Assembly: GCF_910592395.1 (NCBI RefSeq)
Contig: NC_088320.1
Span: 248,001-312,000 of the forward strand
Direction: 5' to 3'
From: Lineus longissimus
Lineage: Eukaryota; Nemertea; Pilidiophora; Heteronemertea; Lineidae
DNA: 64,000 bases
A program made the position numbers and the translations under genes. Below are positions 1 through 10,800 of this stretch, piece by piece. The notes under the pieces were generated by a model. The model saw nothing but the letters and a program-made list of their open reading frames with translations. It was not told the DNA's origin and ran no database searches. Position 1 is the stretch's first letter, and each line of letters opens with the position of its first letter.

Positions 1-183
1 AAACAATCTCTGATCAGCAGTGTCACATTGTCGGACAACTTGATGGTCTTTAGCAAAAAAAGGAGTTGTCAATATGAGTCTATGACAGCCTGACATGGCA
101 CTTTACGGGCATGTTTTGCTTGAGAATGACTGCTCTACAGAATCAGCTTGGGATTATTGTCAACTGAAAGTGGAAAGTCTTAC

Positions 184-2862
184 CTTTCTCAAGATATTCG
201 GCAGGAACCCACTCGGGGAGGTTCTCCAGTGTGACTGAGCTGGTCGACCTTGATCGTAGTTTACCAGGATCATCAGACGTCAATCCTGGTGTAGGAGTCG
301 GCAGAGAATCAAAGTTGACGGGCTCATCTTTGGGGGATTCTGACACTGGCTTGAACACAGCTTCCTGTAGAGACAGAAACTCCTGGTAAATGAGATGAAG
401 GTATCTCCAGGCTTCTCACCTGGGGCCATCTCTTCCATGTTTCTCTGTGTCTGGAGTAGTTCTTCTCCCAGGAGTATTCCTCCTTCGGACAAGCAGTTTT
501 TGTGTGCCACTACAGCGAGGTGCAAATTTGATTCACTGGCATAGTGACTTGATCTTTGGCCAGAGAGAGGTGAGCAGTGGAGTGGGGAGACCCAACTACT
601 ACTCTCCACTACTCTCTCTATTCATAGGGACACTCTTTAGCCAATGACTGAAAAGTGGTGTTCTTAGTAGGAGAGGTGTCTTGATTACAAATGTCCAACT
701 GCCAATTCAGGTCCAAGCAACGGGTGTCATCCTGCCATGAAGAGGGGTGTTTTGCTGTATAAAAGGTGCTGAATGAGCTTTGTTATGGGACAACCTGTGC
801 ACACAGATCTTGGAAGGCTATCTCTCACCTTCTCTGGTATTGATTGTGGCTCCGGCTCAACATCTGTTTTCTTCTTATTCAATGCTCCCTTCAGTTGCGA
901 CATGAAGTCGATCTGTGGAGCAGCAGGCGGTCGCTTGGCAGGTTGTGATGCTCCACCAGATGGGGTCGTCTTCTTGATCGCTGTGCCACCAATTGGTGGT
1001 GGAGGTGGTGGAGGTGGTGGACAACCTCCTGGTGGTGGTGGTGGTGGAGGTGGTGGACAACCTCCTGGTGGTGGTGGTGGTGGAGGTGGTGGACAACCTC
1101 CTGGTGGTGGTGGTGGTGCTGGAGGACCACCTCCTATTGGAGGGGGAGGTGGGGCAGGAGGTCCACCACCAATAGGAGGAGGAGGGGGAGCACACGGCAC
1201 ACCACCTGGTGGTTGAGCTGGTGCACTTGGTGCCTTCATACTCTCCGCAGGAAGGGGTTGAGGAGCCCCTCCAATAGGAGGCGGTGGTGGTGCAACTGGT
1301 GCCGCCGTCGTTGGTCCTGAACTTCTCAATAGAGGAGGCGGGGGAGCAGTAGGGGCTCCACCTATTGTTGGTGGAGGTGGGGCGGTAGGAACTGCAGAGG
1401 ATCCTATCCCAGGAGTTGCCGGTGCTGGTGGGACGTCGTCTGATTCAGGCACCCGTGCTTGCTCGAGACTGTCTTCAGAATCTGTAAAAGAAGGATAACC
1501 TTGATCAGCAGGTGAGGAGGGAGGTGGTCTGGTCGTGGGTGGGGGTGGTGGCAATGATGGTGGTCTGGTCGTGGGTGGGGGTGGTGGCAATGATGGTGGT
1601 CTGGTCGTGGGTGGGGGTGGAGGAGGCCCCTGAGGGGTGATGCATGGTTGAATTGCCACTTCTGGGTCTTCATCATGATCCCTTGACTTACTCCTAAATG
1701 ATTGGAAGGCTTCATCGTGTAGGATTGGAGATGAACTCATCAGGGGTGGAGGAGGCAAGGTTGTTAGTGGTGGTGGTGGTGGGGGTGAGGTTGGCAGTGG
1801 TGGGAGTGAGGTTGGTTGTGGTGGTGACCAGGAGCATACACAGGGTTGTGATGGTGGTGGTGCAGAGGGTCGTGGTGCTGCATGAGGGACATTGCCTGGT
1901 TGTTGTTCATTTTCATCAGGTTCTGGAAAAGATGGTCACATACAATTACACGTAAGAGGAGATGAGGCTGATTAGTTCTAGTTTGGTGTGTTGTTCAATA
2001 GCAATGCCCCCCCCCCCTCCCCGCAGCAGTTTTCTAGTCATCCTACTTGACTTGACTGAGACTATAGCCTAGTCATGTTCTCGACGGTGCAGGTTACATT
2101 CAAGCAGTATAAACACTGAAGCGAATAGTTAACTCGAGTCCTGGTGGGGAGCTTCGCTGGCACTCAAGGACTTGTGTATATTCACCAGTGACTAACTCAA
2201 ATGTAGTTGAGGAGTGGACTGTACCTAGAGACTGTGTATGTCTTAGCTGAGTATGATGACAAGCCTGGTCACAGAAAGTGACCCAGTAGGATTTGAACCT
2301 ACATCTATGGTATGCACTGCCCTACCTTTAACTGGAGGAATAAATGAGCCTCCTGAAGTGTCGAGCCCTACACGTGCAGGACTGGCTTTCACTCGTAATG
2401 TCGCATATTCAGAGCCATCTTCAAACACATAGACAGGTCCTGATGACAGGCCAGGGGTAGGCGCATCCTGGGGGAAGATAAGAAAGACCACCAGTATTTA
2501 CTTCAAGGGTTTGATAGATTATTAGGAACAAACAGCGGCAAACATGACCATGACTTTCAAGCGACTTTTTAGAATTGCTTCCATAAGGTTAACGGTTCCG
2601 GCCTGACCAGTTTTAGAGTAGGCCCACGATGTGACCAAATCCCTCGACCTACCTTCGCCCCTGCACCAATACCATCCAAACTCGAGTAGTCAATATTCGT
2701 CTTCCTCATGTATCTAATTCTCTCCTCCTTGCATTCAGGGAAGATGATGCCTTTCTCGGGGGAAGCCCAGAGTTTACTCGGAGGCATCTTGGATGTGGTG
2801 AACCCCTTGAGGGCGTTGAACGTCTGCTGGTAGCTCTTTCTACTCATCTCCTGTAAAGGGTG

Positions 2863-2894
<32 letters not shown>

Positions 2895-3660
2895 CAAATC
2901 AGTCTATCAACAAATCAATTTACTTATGACAGCTTGGCAATGATTAGCTAGATATACTATGAGATAAGCATGTGTTTGAAATCTCAAGTCAGTGGCCGGG
3001 GGGACCTACAACACTTGTTTAAACTTTTATTAATAGGCTACTAGTACTAATAGTGACATGAATGATGCCTTGTTCTATCTGGCTGCATAATCGAAAAATG
3101 CATACTAAATGCCGTCACTCAGCAAGGAGCCGTCACAACCCCCGATCTTTACCTCTGCTAAATAGCCAAGACTACTGTCCATTTCTGCCAGCTTCGTCTC
3201 TTGCGACTCCAGAATCTGTAAGAACTTGGTGGCCATCTTGTTTACCTGGGCTACCACGGTTGCTAGGGAAGTGATGGTCTGGTCTCTCGTCTGCTGCAGG
3301 GCAGCGTCTTTATCTTCTGCCTGCAAGACAGGCCTTAACATATCAACTGAACGTATGAACCACGCAAACGACGACGCTGGTCCTTTAAGAAGGCGTCTCG
3401 CCTAACAGACAGCCAGACCAAGACACTCCCCCTCCCCATCCGGCTCCCCCCCCTCCCCAATCCCGATTAACAGTAACAGTAATCCAAACCTAGAGGACAG
3501 TACTTTAACACGGATCCCCACAAGAATCTTCAAATCTCCTCACCTTAACATAGTTGTCCTGGCATTCTCTCGCCAGTTTGTCAAACCTGCCGACATTCTC
3601 TAGAAGTGCTGTCGCCTCGGTCACCTCGTCACCGGCGTACATTCGTTGCGTCGCCAACAT
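184..3660 (-). CDS. ABI: Abl interactor (Abi), C-terminal SH3 part outside window
   Basis: Subunit of the WAVE regulatory complex that controls Arp2/3-driven actin assembly downstream of Rac. Coding exons in gene order: 3660-3544, 3320-3153, 2850-2653, 2467-2326, 1922-829, 364-184. All junctions are GT-AG and phases match, giving 633 codons plus one base. Exons 1-2 encode the Abi N-terminal helices (LLENVGRF, NYVK, then SLATVVAQVNKMATKFLQIL). Exon 3 ends in the homeodomain-homologous region (IRYMRKTNIDYSSLDGIGAG). Exon 5 is a very long proline-rich segment, about residues 209-545, with repeated PPPPPIGG and PPPGG modules. A short WH2-like stretch follows at about 546-560. Exon 6 ends WVPAEYLEK, the sequence that normally leads straight into the Abi SH3 domain, and is followed by a good donor, so the SH3 exon lies left of base 1. 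The visible part is already longer than typical vertebrate Abi proteins (about 500 aa). Family assignment is strong; the start is the first ATG before the conserved helix. Confidence 0.9.
990..1625. repeat. Coding minisatellites in Abi proline-rich exon
   Basis: Two tandem repeats lie inside Abi exon 5. Around 1000-1110, a 39-bp unit (GGT-rich, then ACAACCTCCT) occurs three times and encodes runs of proline followed by GGC. Around 1531-1625, a block encoding PPPPPTTRPPSL occurs three times. Both keep the Abi frame. The long glycine-rich plus-strand reading frame here is only the complement. Confidence 0.85.
2262..2330 (-). repeat. tRNA-derived SINE remnant at Abi intron 4 donor
   Basis: On the minus strand a tRNA-like segment contains a B-box-like GGTTCAAATCC within a perfect 5-bp T-stem (GTAGG/CCTAC), preceded by an anticodon-arm-like hairpin. 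It begins essentially at the exon 4 splice donor (GTAGGG), so the intron starts inside the SINE-like sequence. No complete tRNA acceptor stem is visible, so this is a derived repeat and not a tRNA gene. Confidence 0.5.
2863..2896. repeat. (AATC)n microsatellite
   Basis: About eight copies of a tetranucleotide, just upstream (gene sense) of Abi exon 3, in intron 2. Confidence 0.95.
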
Positions 3661-4850
3661 TGTCACTGGATCTAAAGCTTTTTATAATGTTCCAAATGTT
3701 TGCCGCCGTACATCAAGGAATCGCGTCATTTCTTAATTTGATGATTAGCAGAGGCGCCCGTCGTTCATATGGTTGTACCGTCCCAGGTGAGCTTGTCTTC
3801 GGGATATAGGTTGTATCAGCTAGCTACCACTGCCTGCACCATCAGATCCCAAGCAGCTTTGAGGATGACCTGAAGTATGAATACACTCCCCGTCAAACAA
3901 CAGGATAACAACCATGATATCAAAGAGAGATTGACAAACAACCCAATTAAACTAGCCCAAGTCACATCTTACCAGTTTGGTGACCAGGGCCTGGTTTTGG
4001 ATGTGCCTGATCCAGTGTCGAGAAATAGGCCTACCTTGTCTTCTGACTTGGTGTTGAGCCCTACTCGTAGGCAGTGTGTCTCTGTGCTGCCAACACGGAA
4101 GTATGTGGGACCTACAGACATGAGTATAATCCTAGTTTGGCCAGGACACTCATCCGTCTGCTTACTTTATTAGTTTCACACGAATGATTAGCCTACGAGT
4201 ATATACGAGAGGCCACCTCACCTGCTGATGGGGGTGACCACGCCGTTCCCTCTTCAGTCTGCACCAGTAAATCAATGTGATAGTTGGCCTCTAAATCGGA
4301 TCACAACAAATATGGCTTTCTGAACTTCCAGAATAAAACCTATTACATTCTATGTCACCAAATATACTTATCACAGGAGAACCTCTCTATCAAGGACGCC
4401 CTTCAAGACTGTCAAGTGCTATCTTGAATAGAGAGGTGTCCTTATTAGAGAGGTCGAATTGAGTGGAAACAACCCATGGGATAAAAACTATTGTTCCTAA
4501 TAAAGAGGGTGTCATGCAAAGTTACATGTCCGCTTAAAGATGTTTTACTCTATAATGCAGGTCGGAATATTAAGCGCTATTACGTCGCTAATCTCCAATA
4601 ATGGGTTTATTTGCCTTTATTTGATAGCGTTATTTAGGACACACTCTATCGTCGGAGAGTGGTAATTGTGCTTGGCATGCACTGATAAACAACTAGAATG
4701 GTGTATGAGGAACAAGGCATGTCACATCATGATTATCAATTATATTATCAGAACACAATTGGAAATCATGCGATTAGAGACAAATCTAACACTGTCCTTA
4801 TATAGCACTTTCTGTCTTCTCTTCCTTCCGAATAATGCTGCCGCCCGTTT
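3661..4850. other. No recognised gene; Abi upstream region
   Basis: This holds the presumed 5' UTR and promoter side of Abi. I see no convincing coding exon, RNA gene or ordered repeat. Reading frames here are short and have no recognisable motifs. Confidence 0.6.
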
Positions 4851-4854
4851 TAAT

Positions 4855-5800
4855 CGCAGGACGGTCTGCATCGCCGTCTGCATCTGTCATCACAAGCAAG
4901 AACAAGGCAGTATTTCAGTCTGTCGTAAAGCATCTGTGCTGAAATTGGGGTCTCTCTGCATCTGATCGACCAAAAAACACTATGATGGTGCTTCGCACTT
5001 GATGCAGAGACTATCTGAATCCCCACCCTCACAAGAGGAGCTCCGCCTTTGACAAGTACAGGCCAGGGACCGTCTGAACCTGTCCTCACTCGACAGGACG
5101 GTGGCAGTGACGCATTGTGTATAAATGCCTCATATTAAAAGCAGGGACGGTCTGAATCAGTCCTCTTGAGGAAGACGGCGGCAGTATCACAATCTGCCTC
5201 AAGCTAGGCCTATTTGGCGTGGATGCAGGTAATGAATATGTCCTCATATAACAGGACAGGAGAGGTATCGTAATATGTCCAATGGCGCCCATCCTGAGTG
5301 GAGGGCCTTGTGAATCCAAGGGCTCAAACAACAAGACGGGTTCAGCCTTTGATACAGGTCCGGTCAGTCCAATCCGTTCTCTTAAAAGCTCGGAGATTAA
5401 GCGCATTTATTAGAATCCTTCGATTCTTGGACATTCTGTCCCGAGACATTTCAAACTACACATAGACAGCATGAATCTGTCTTCGCACAGCAAGGCAAAG
5501 ACAGTATCACAATCTCTCCTAAGACATCCGTCCTGAACGCAGGGACAAACTGAATCTGTCCTCGCACAGCCAGCCTGGCTGTGACCGTCTCATCTCTCTC
5601 ACCATGTTGGCAACACGGCGTGGAGCAGCCAGGACTGATTCGGTCCGGCTGTGACTGTCACATCTCTCTCACCATGTTGACAACTTGGCAGAGCAGCCAA
5701 GACTGATGTGGTCTGGCTGTGACTGTCTCATCTCTCTCATCATGTTGTCAGCACGGTGGAGCAGCCGGGACTGTCTAACAGTTGTGTGAGCTCACTAGAG
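4855..5800. repeat. Degenerate minisatellite (GACGGTCTGAATC-type)
   Basis: Diverged units containing variants of GGGACGGTCTGAATCTGTCCTC and of AGTATCACAATCTGCC recur irregularly. At about 5585-5780 there are three clearer copies, about 66 bp each, containing CATCTCTCTCACCATGTTG and GGAGCAGCC. Related units reappear at 7207-7320, beyond the palindromic satellite, so the satellite seems to interrupt this array. Confidence 0.7.
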
Positions 5801-6490
5801 CTTGCACTTACATGATAGTATAAAACTAAAATAATTAAACATAATATTACCGTCATCAGATGCGCATCCGATATGCCACGAGATCCTTCACCGTCATTTC
5901 CTTTACCGTCATCGGATGCGCATCCGATATGCCACGAGATCCTTCACCGTCAGTTCCTTTACCGTCATCGGATGCGCATCCGATATGCCACGAGATCCTT
6001 CACCGTCAGTTCCTTTACCGTCATCGGATGCGCATCCGATATGCCACGAGATCCTTCACCGTCAGTTCCTTTACCGTCATCGGATGCGCATCCGATATGC
6101 CACGAGATCCTTCGCCGTCAATTCCTTTACCGTCATCGGATGCGCATCCGATATGCCACGAGATCCTTCACCGTCAGTTCCTTTACCGTCATCGGATGCG
6201 CATCCGATATGCCACGAGATCCTTCACCGTCAATTCCTTTACCGTCATCGAATGCGCATCCGATATGCCACGAGATCCTTCACCGTCAATTCCTTTACCG
6301 TCATCGAATGCGCATCCGCTATGCCACGAGATCCTTCACCGTCAATTCCCTTACCGTCTTCGGATGCGCATCCGATATGCCACGAGATCCTTCACCGTCA
6401 ATTCCTTTACCGTCATCGAATGCGCATCCGATATGCCACGAGATCCTTCGCCGTCAATTCCTTTACCGTCATCGGATGCGCATCCGCATG
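5772..6490 (+). mobile_element. Palindromic 56-bp satellite array, copy 1, with terminal flank
   Basis: Twelve units, almost all 56 bp, start at about 5860, 5916, 5972 and so on to 6476. Each unit contains the palindrome ATCGGATGCGCATCCGAT and a TTTACCGTCA direct repeat; some units have single-base changes. The stretch before the array (5772-5850) matches, in inverted orientation, the stretch at about 13776-13855 beside a second array (shared CACTAGAGCTTGCA and ATAGTATAAAACTAAA). That shared edge is why I call this an element and not a simple satellite. No protein-coding region or transposase is visible. Confidence 0.65.
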
Positions 6491-7646
6491 TCTTCACGAT
6501 GCGCATGCCTTCAGTTTTGGCTTGGCCACGCTGTTCATAGTTTAGCTCTCAGCAGTATAGTACCCCACAACTGAGGACAGGTTGTGCCTTTTAGACCGAC
6601 TGTCTCCATGTCATTACGCACTTGGTGATCGCAATGGTATCTTCTGGGGAATAGACAGCCGAGCAGACGCATCAAACGGTGATAAAGTTCCATTTGTAAT
6701 GCTGGGACAGTACTTTAACAGTCTAATACTACATCCAGCAGCAACTTTAAAGTGGCATGTCATGCAATAAAACTGAATATAACAGATTCATACTCAATCC
6801 CAGAATGCACATTAATGGGGAGGATATACTTATATTTCCTATGAAATACCGAAGCAGCATTTTTCAAATTTCTATCTTATAGAATGGCAGGATACCATGA
6901 TGTATCATGTGTTATACTTCACATTTGATATCCAATATAATTGCTTCATATTCTTCAGTATAACACATTGATACAAATTTAATCTAGTATAATGAGATAT
7001 TATACATCTCAGTACACTACGCTGTGATATACTGCAATCATTATATTCGAAATATATACCATCTCAGTATATAGCAGTATATTCTAATAATACACATCAC
7101 AGCTAGAATACTGATCTCAGTATAACAGAATTAACTCAGTATTCCAACCTGTTTCGTGCAGTGGTAGGGCCTGTCTATATCATTATAAACTATCACAATT
7201 TGTGCTTTGGCATTCGGTCTGAATAGAGGGACTGTCTGCATATGTGTTTACAAAGCAGGGCAGGGGCAATATCGCAATCCAAGTCGACACATCTGTCCTT
7301 GTGTTCATCTTGAAGTTGAAGAGGGCAATTGTGCCTTGGTTCGAAGATTGAAAAGCAAACCAGTAGTTATGAACATCACTCTCATCGACTTATTATTTCA
7401 TGATCATCATACCTACAGTGAGTATACAGTGAATGCCAAGCATTTACGGAAACACTTAAGCACTTTCAAAATAGCATTAAAAATCATAGTTCAGTTCAGT
7501 CTGTAGTCCAGTTTTCGTCAGAATTCAAAATGAGCCCAGTTGCCCCATATCTCAGTGTGCAGTCCACCTCATGAGAACCGCATTCTTGGATCGCTAGTGA
7601 TTTCACATTGAATTCACACTCCAATAACTTAATGAAAAGTGTGACA
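6491..7646. other. Non-coding, AT-rich and repeat-derived
   Basis: The segment at about 6780-7140 is AT-rich with many degenerate CAGTATA/TATACT motifs. The segment at 7207-7320 holds the minisatellite units seen before the satellite. I see no gene. Confidence 0.6.
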
Positions 7647-7898
7647 CTTCACAGTCCTAAGAGTCTGTCTCCTACAATGTTAGTTCTTGATCAGACGGGA
7701 GCGGTGAGACTTCACAGTCCTAAGAGTCTGTCTCCTACAATGTTAGTTCTTGATCAGACGGGAGCGGTGAGACTTCACAGTCCTAAGAGTCTGTCTCCTA
7801 CAATGTTAGTTCTTGATCAGACGGGAGCGGTGAGACTTCACAGTCCTAAGAGTCTGTCTCCTACAATGTTAGTTCTTGATCAGACGGGAGCGGTGAGA
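7647..7898. repeat. 63-bp x 4 tandem repeat duplicating the HIBCH stop codon region
   Basis: Four nearly identical 63-bp units. The unit next to the gene body supplies the last codons and the stop of HIBCH ([11 protein letters not shown], then TAG at 7863-7861). The other three lie in the 3' UTR and repeat the same coding end and stop. Because 63 is a multiple of three, the plus strand shows a long false reading frame. Confidence 0.9.
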
Positions 7899-10800
7899 AG
7901 TAATGGGAGACATGGTCGTCAGAAACATCCTTGATAGTGTCAGGGTTCCACTTGGGCTTCTTGTCTTTATCCAGGAGAACTGAAAATAAATATCACACAG
8001 AGTTATTGATACAGTACCTCAAACCCATCATGTGACTGGATAGCGACGTTATACACTTTCACAACAGACTGACGGTATGGAAAGCACAGAAGCGCTTGTA
8101 AGGAGGAAGTGGACTTCTGATGACTATCACAAGATGGGGCAGTGAGTCTTGCACCTTTTCAAGTTGAAATCGTCTTACGCCTCAACCCTTGGTTGTTAGA
8201 TTCGACAAAATTTAAAGGGATATATGTCATATTGGTGAGATGATTTCTGCTGGGGAGAGTGCCATGTGTACCTGCTCTCACTCCCTCATAGAAGTCCTTG
8301 TCCTCCATGAACCTCTGACTGAGTCGGTACTCCATCTGGAAACAATCCTGCAAGCTCAGCCTCCCTCCTTCGTTAATTTGGCGTAACGTGACCTTCATGG
8401 ATGTAGGGGACTGAAAGGCACATGGCAAGAGTTCAGGTACAATATTAAGGTTGACCATAGGTACCGCCATTTAGGCTAGACCTCCAATTCCTAAAGCAAT
8501 CAGAACTCTTTCCAAATGAATTGAATGCTCATTTAAATCATGGGAGTCTGTTCTCAGGAAAACAAAGAACAGACTCCCGGCCTTGAAATGAGCATTCACT
8601 ACGATTTGAAGGAGTTCTAATTGCTAGGATTTGGAGGTCTAGCCAAAATGGTGGTACATATGGTCAACCCTTAAAGTCAAAATCACATGTCAATGTTTAG
8701 TTTGAGGTCTGACATTTCACTGTCCGATTTGCCGTCTCACCATATACTGCCTGGGGGAGCTGGCATTCTGCCTGAAACTTCAATGCGATGCCTTGGTTTT
8801 CACCAACATTTTAGCTCCACTCTCCTGGTGATCAGTGAGCCAAGGGCGGCCACAATCCGGCAATGAATAGCCACCGATACACGCACCATGTCCCCCTATC
8901 ATGACCTTACCATTTTTTTTAACAATGCTAACTGACTGAGCGCCCATTCAGAGCCATCCTGCTCGAGTTGTGTGAAGATGTCTTCCATCCTATCACCTTT
9001 AAATAACTTATTGATCTTTTCCATGCGAGGTTTGAGGATAAAGTCTGCATCGCCATCTTTTGTTAAAGTCTGAAATGAATTGTTGGTTGGTTAATTCATG
9101 ATTTGGCAAATGATCACTTACTGAATACGCCCTCAGAATGGCATCATCTGGTCTAACCACTTGCCTACTGTCGCCTGATATTATGGTTGGTGTTCTGATG
9201 ACGTATAGGACAGACCAAAATACTAATCACACGATGTCCATTCCCTAAGCACAGGTGGCCATAACCGAGGTGGGCTCGCCTCAGAATGTCCATTCCCTAA
9301 GCACAGGTGGCCATAACCGAGGTGGGCTCGCCTCAGAATCTAGATTGGTCAACAAGTTTCGAGAAAAAAGAAAGAGCAGATTAGCTGGATGATCTTACCT
9401 CTTTTTGATAACGGTCTAATATGTGAGCAATGTCTCCAGTGTCGGGAAACTCTAAATCTAGAAGTTCTTTTTCTATAATTGGCACCTGAAAAACAGAAGT
9501 AATAAACATACTGAACTGGAGGCTGTCAAAAGATGGTTTCAACCAAACTCTTCCACAACCCATGGATGCCCAAATGACGTCCTTGCACTTGGATGTCACA
9601 TGGATGCTCGAATGATAAAGGTAATGAACACATAGAATAGATGTCCCACACAATTGCTGTTGGAGGGTCTTGGGTTGCCCGAGGAGGCAAATTCACAACC
9701 AGAATCCAGCCCATGTGGTGTTTACTACCATGACGAGATGCCACCCCACCGCTCTACTCACCATCTCTGACTTGACACTAGATGCCACCCCACCACTCTA
9801 CTTACCATCTCTGACTTGACACTAGATGCCACCCCACCGCTCTACTTACCATCTCTGACTTGACACTAGATGCCACCCCACCGCTCTACTCACCATCTCT
9901 GACTTGACACTAGATGCCACCCCACCGCTCTACTTACCATCTCTGACTTGACACTAGATGCCACCCCACCGCTCTACTTACCATCTCTGACTTGACACTA
10001 GATGCCACCCCACCGCTCTACTCACCATCTCTGACTTGACACTAGATGCCACCCCACCGCTCTACTCACCATCTCTGACTTGACATAATGGGTGGCGACT
10101 CCTGCCTTCTGCACGTCAAGACCCTTCAACCGGAAACCGGTCAATGCAAGGAAAACCCCCAACTTGCCACCAAGTCTAGGCAGAAAGTAACTGCCACCAA
10201 CATCAGGGAATAAACCTATGTCTGTCTCTGGCATGGCAAACAACGTCTTCTCTGTGGCTACTCTGAATGAACCATGCACTGATAAACCAACCCCCTGAAA
10301 CAGAAGCAAGTGAATAATTACACCTTGTGATAGAACTAGAGCTAGTATCTTAATAGTGAGCATGACTTTGAAGTTCTAGTACTTGTGCACTTACTCAGCC
10401 AATGTGATAAATGAGGGCTACAAAGGGTGACTGTACTTACCCCACCCATTGTGATCCCGTTAATGAGGGCCACGAAGGGAATATGTAGTGTACCTATGGC
10501 ATTGTTGAGAATGTACTCTTCCTTAAAGAAGTGTTGTGACAGTGGGTCGCCAACTTTCCCAGCCTCCGTTACAGCTGAAAACAGAAAATTATGTTCAAAT
10601 GAAAAACAATAACATCTGAATTCTAGGGAAAGAGAAATGGCTGCCGAGTGATCGTTGGTCTCACTCAGATTGGACATGGAGGTTGATGACTGTGTAGTTC
10701 CTTATATTAAACAGCTCTTGCTTTGACTTCACAGTATAAAACAAAGTGAGCACAATTGCTCGTCTCTTTTGAAATTCACAGTGACATGTATAGAAAGAAT

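Noticed and set aside
773-1216. Glycine-rich plus-strand protein
   Set aside because: It is the complement of the Abi proline-rich exon, which joins in frame to recognised Abi exons on both sides.
5859-6490. CRISPR-like regular repeat array
   Set aside because: There are no unique spacers; the whole 56 bp repeats, and the context is an animal genome.
5859-6575. Three overlapping plus-strand frames of 209-233 codons with MRIRYATRSF-type repeats (and mirror frames at 13.2-13.9 and 15.0-15.8 kb)
   Set aside because: The 56-bp satellite unit has no stop in any forward frame, and 56 is not a multiple of three, so all three frames read the same repeats. No start, splice or domain evidence.
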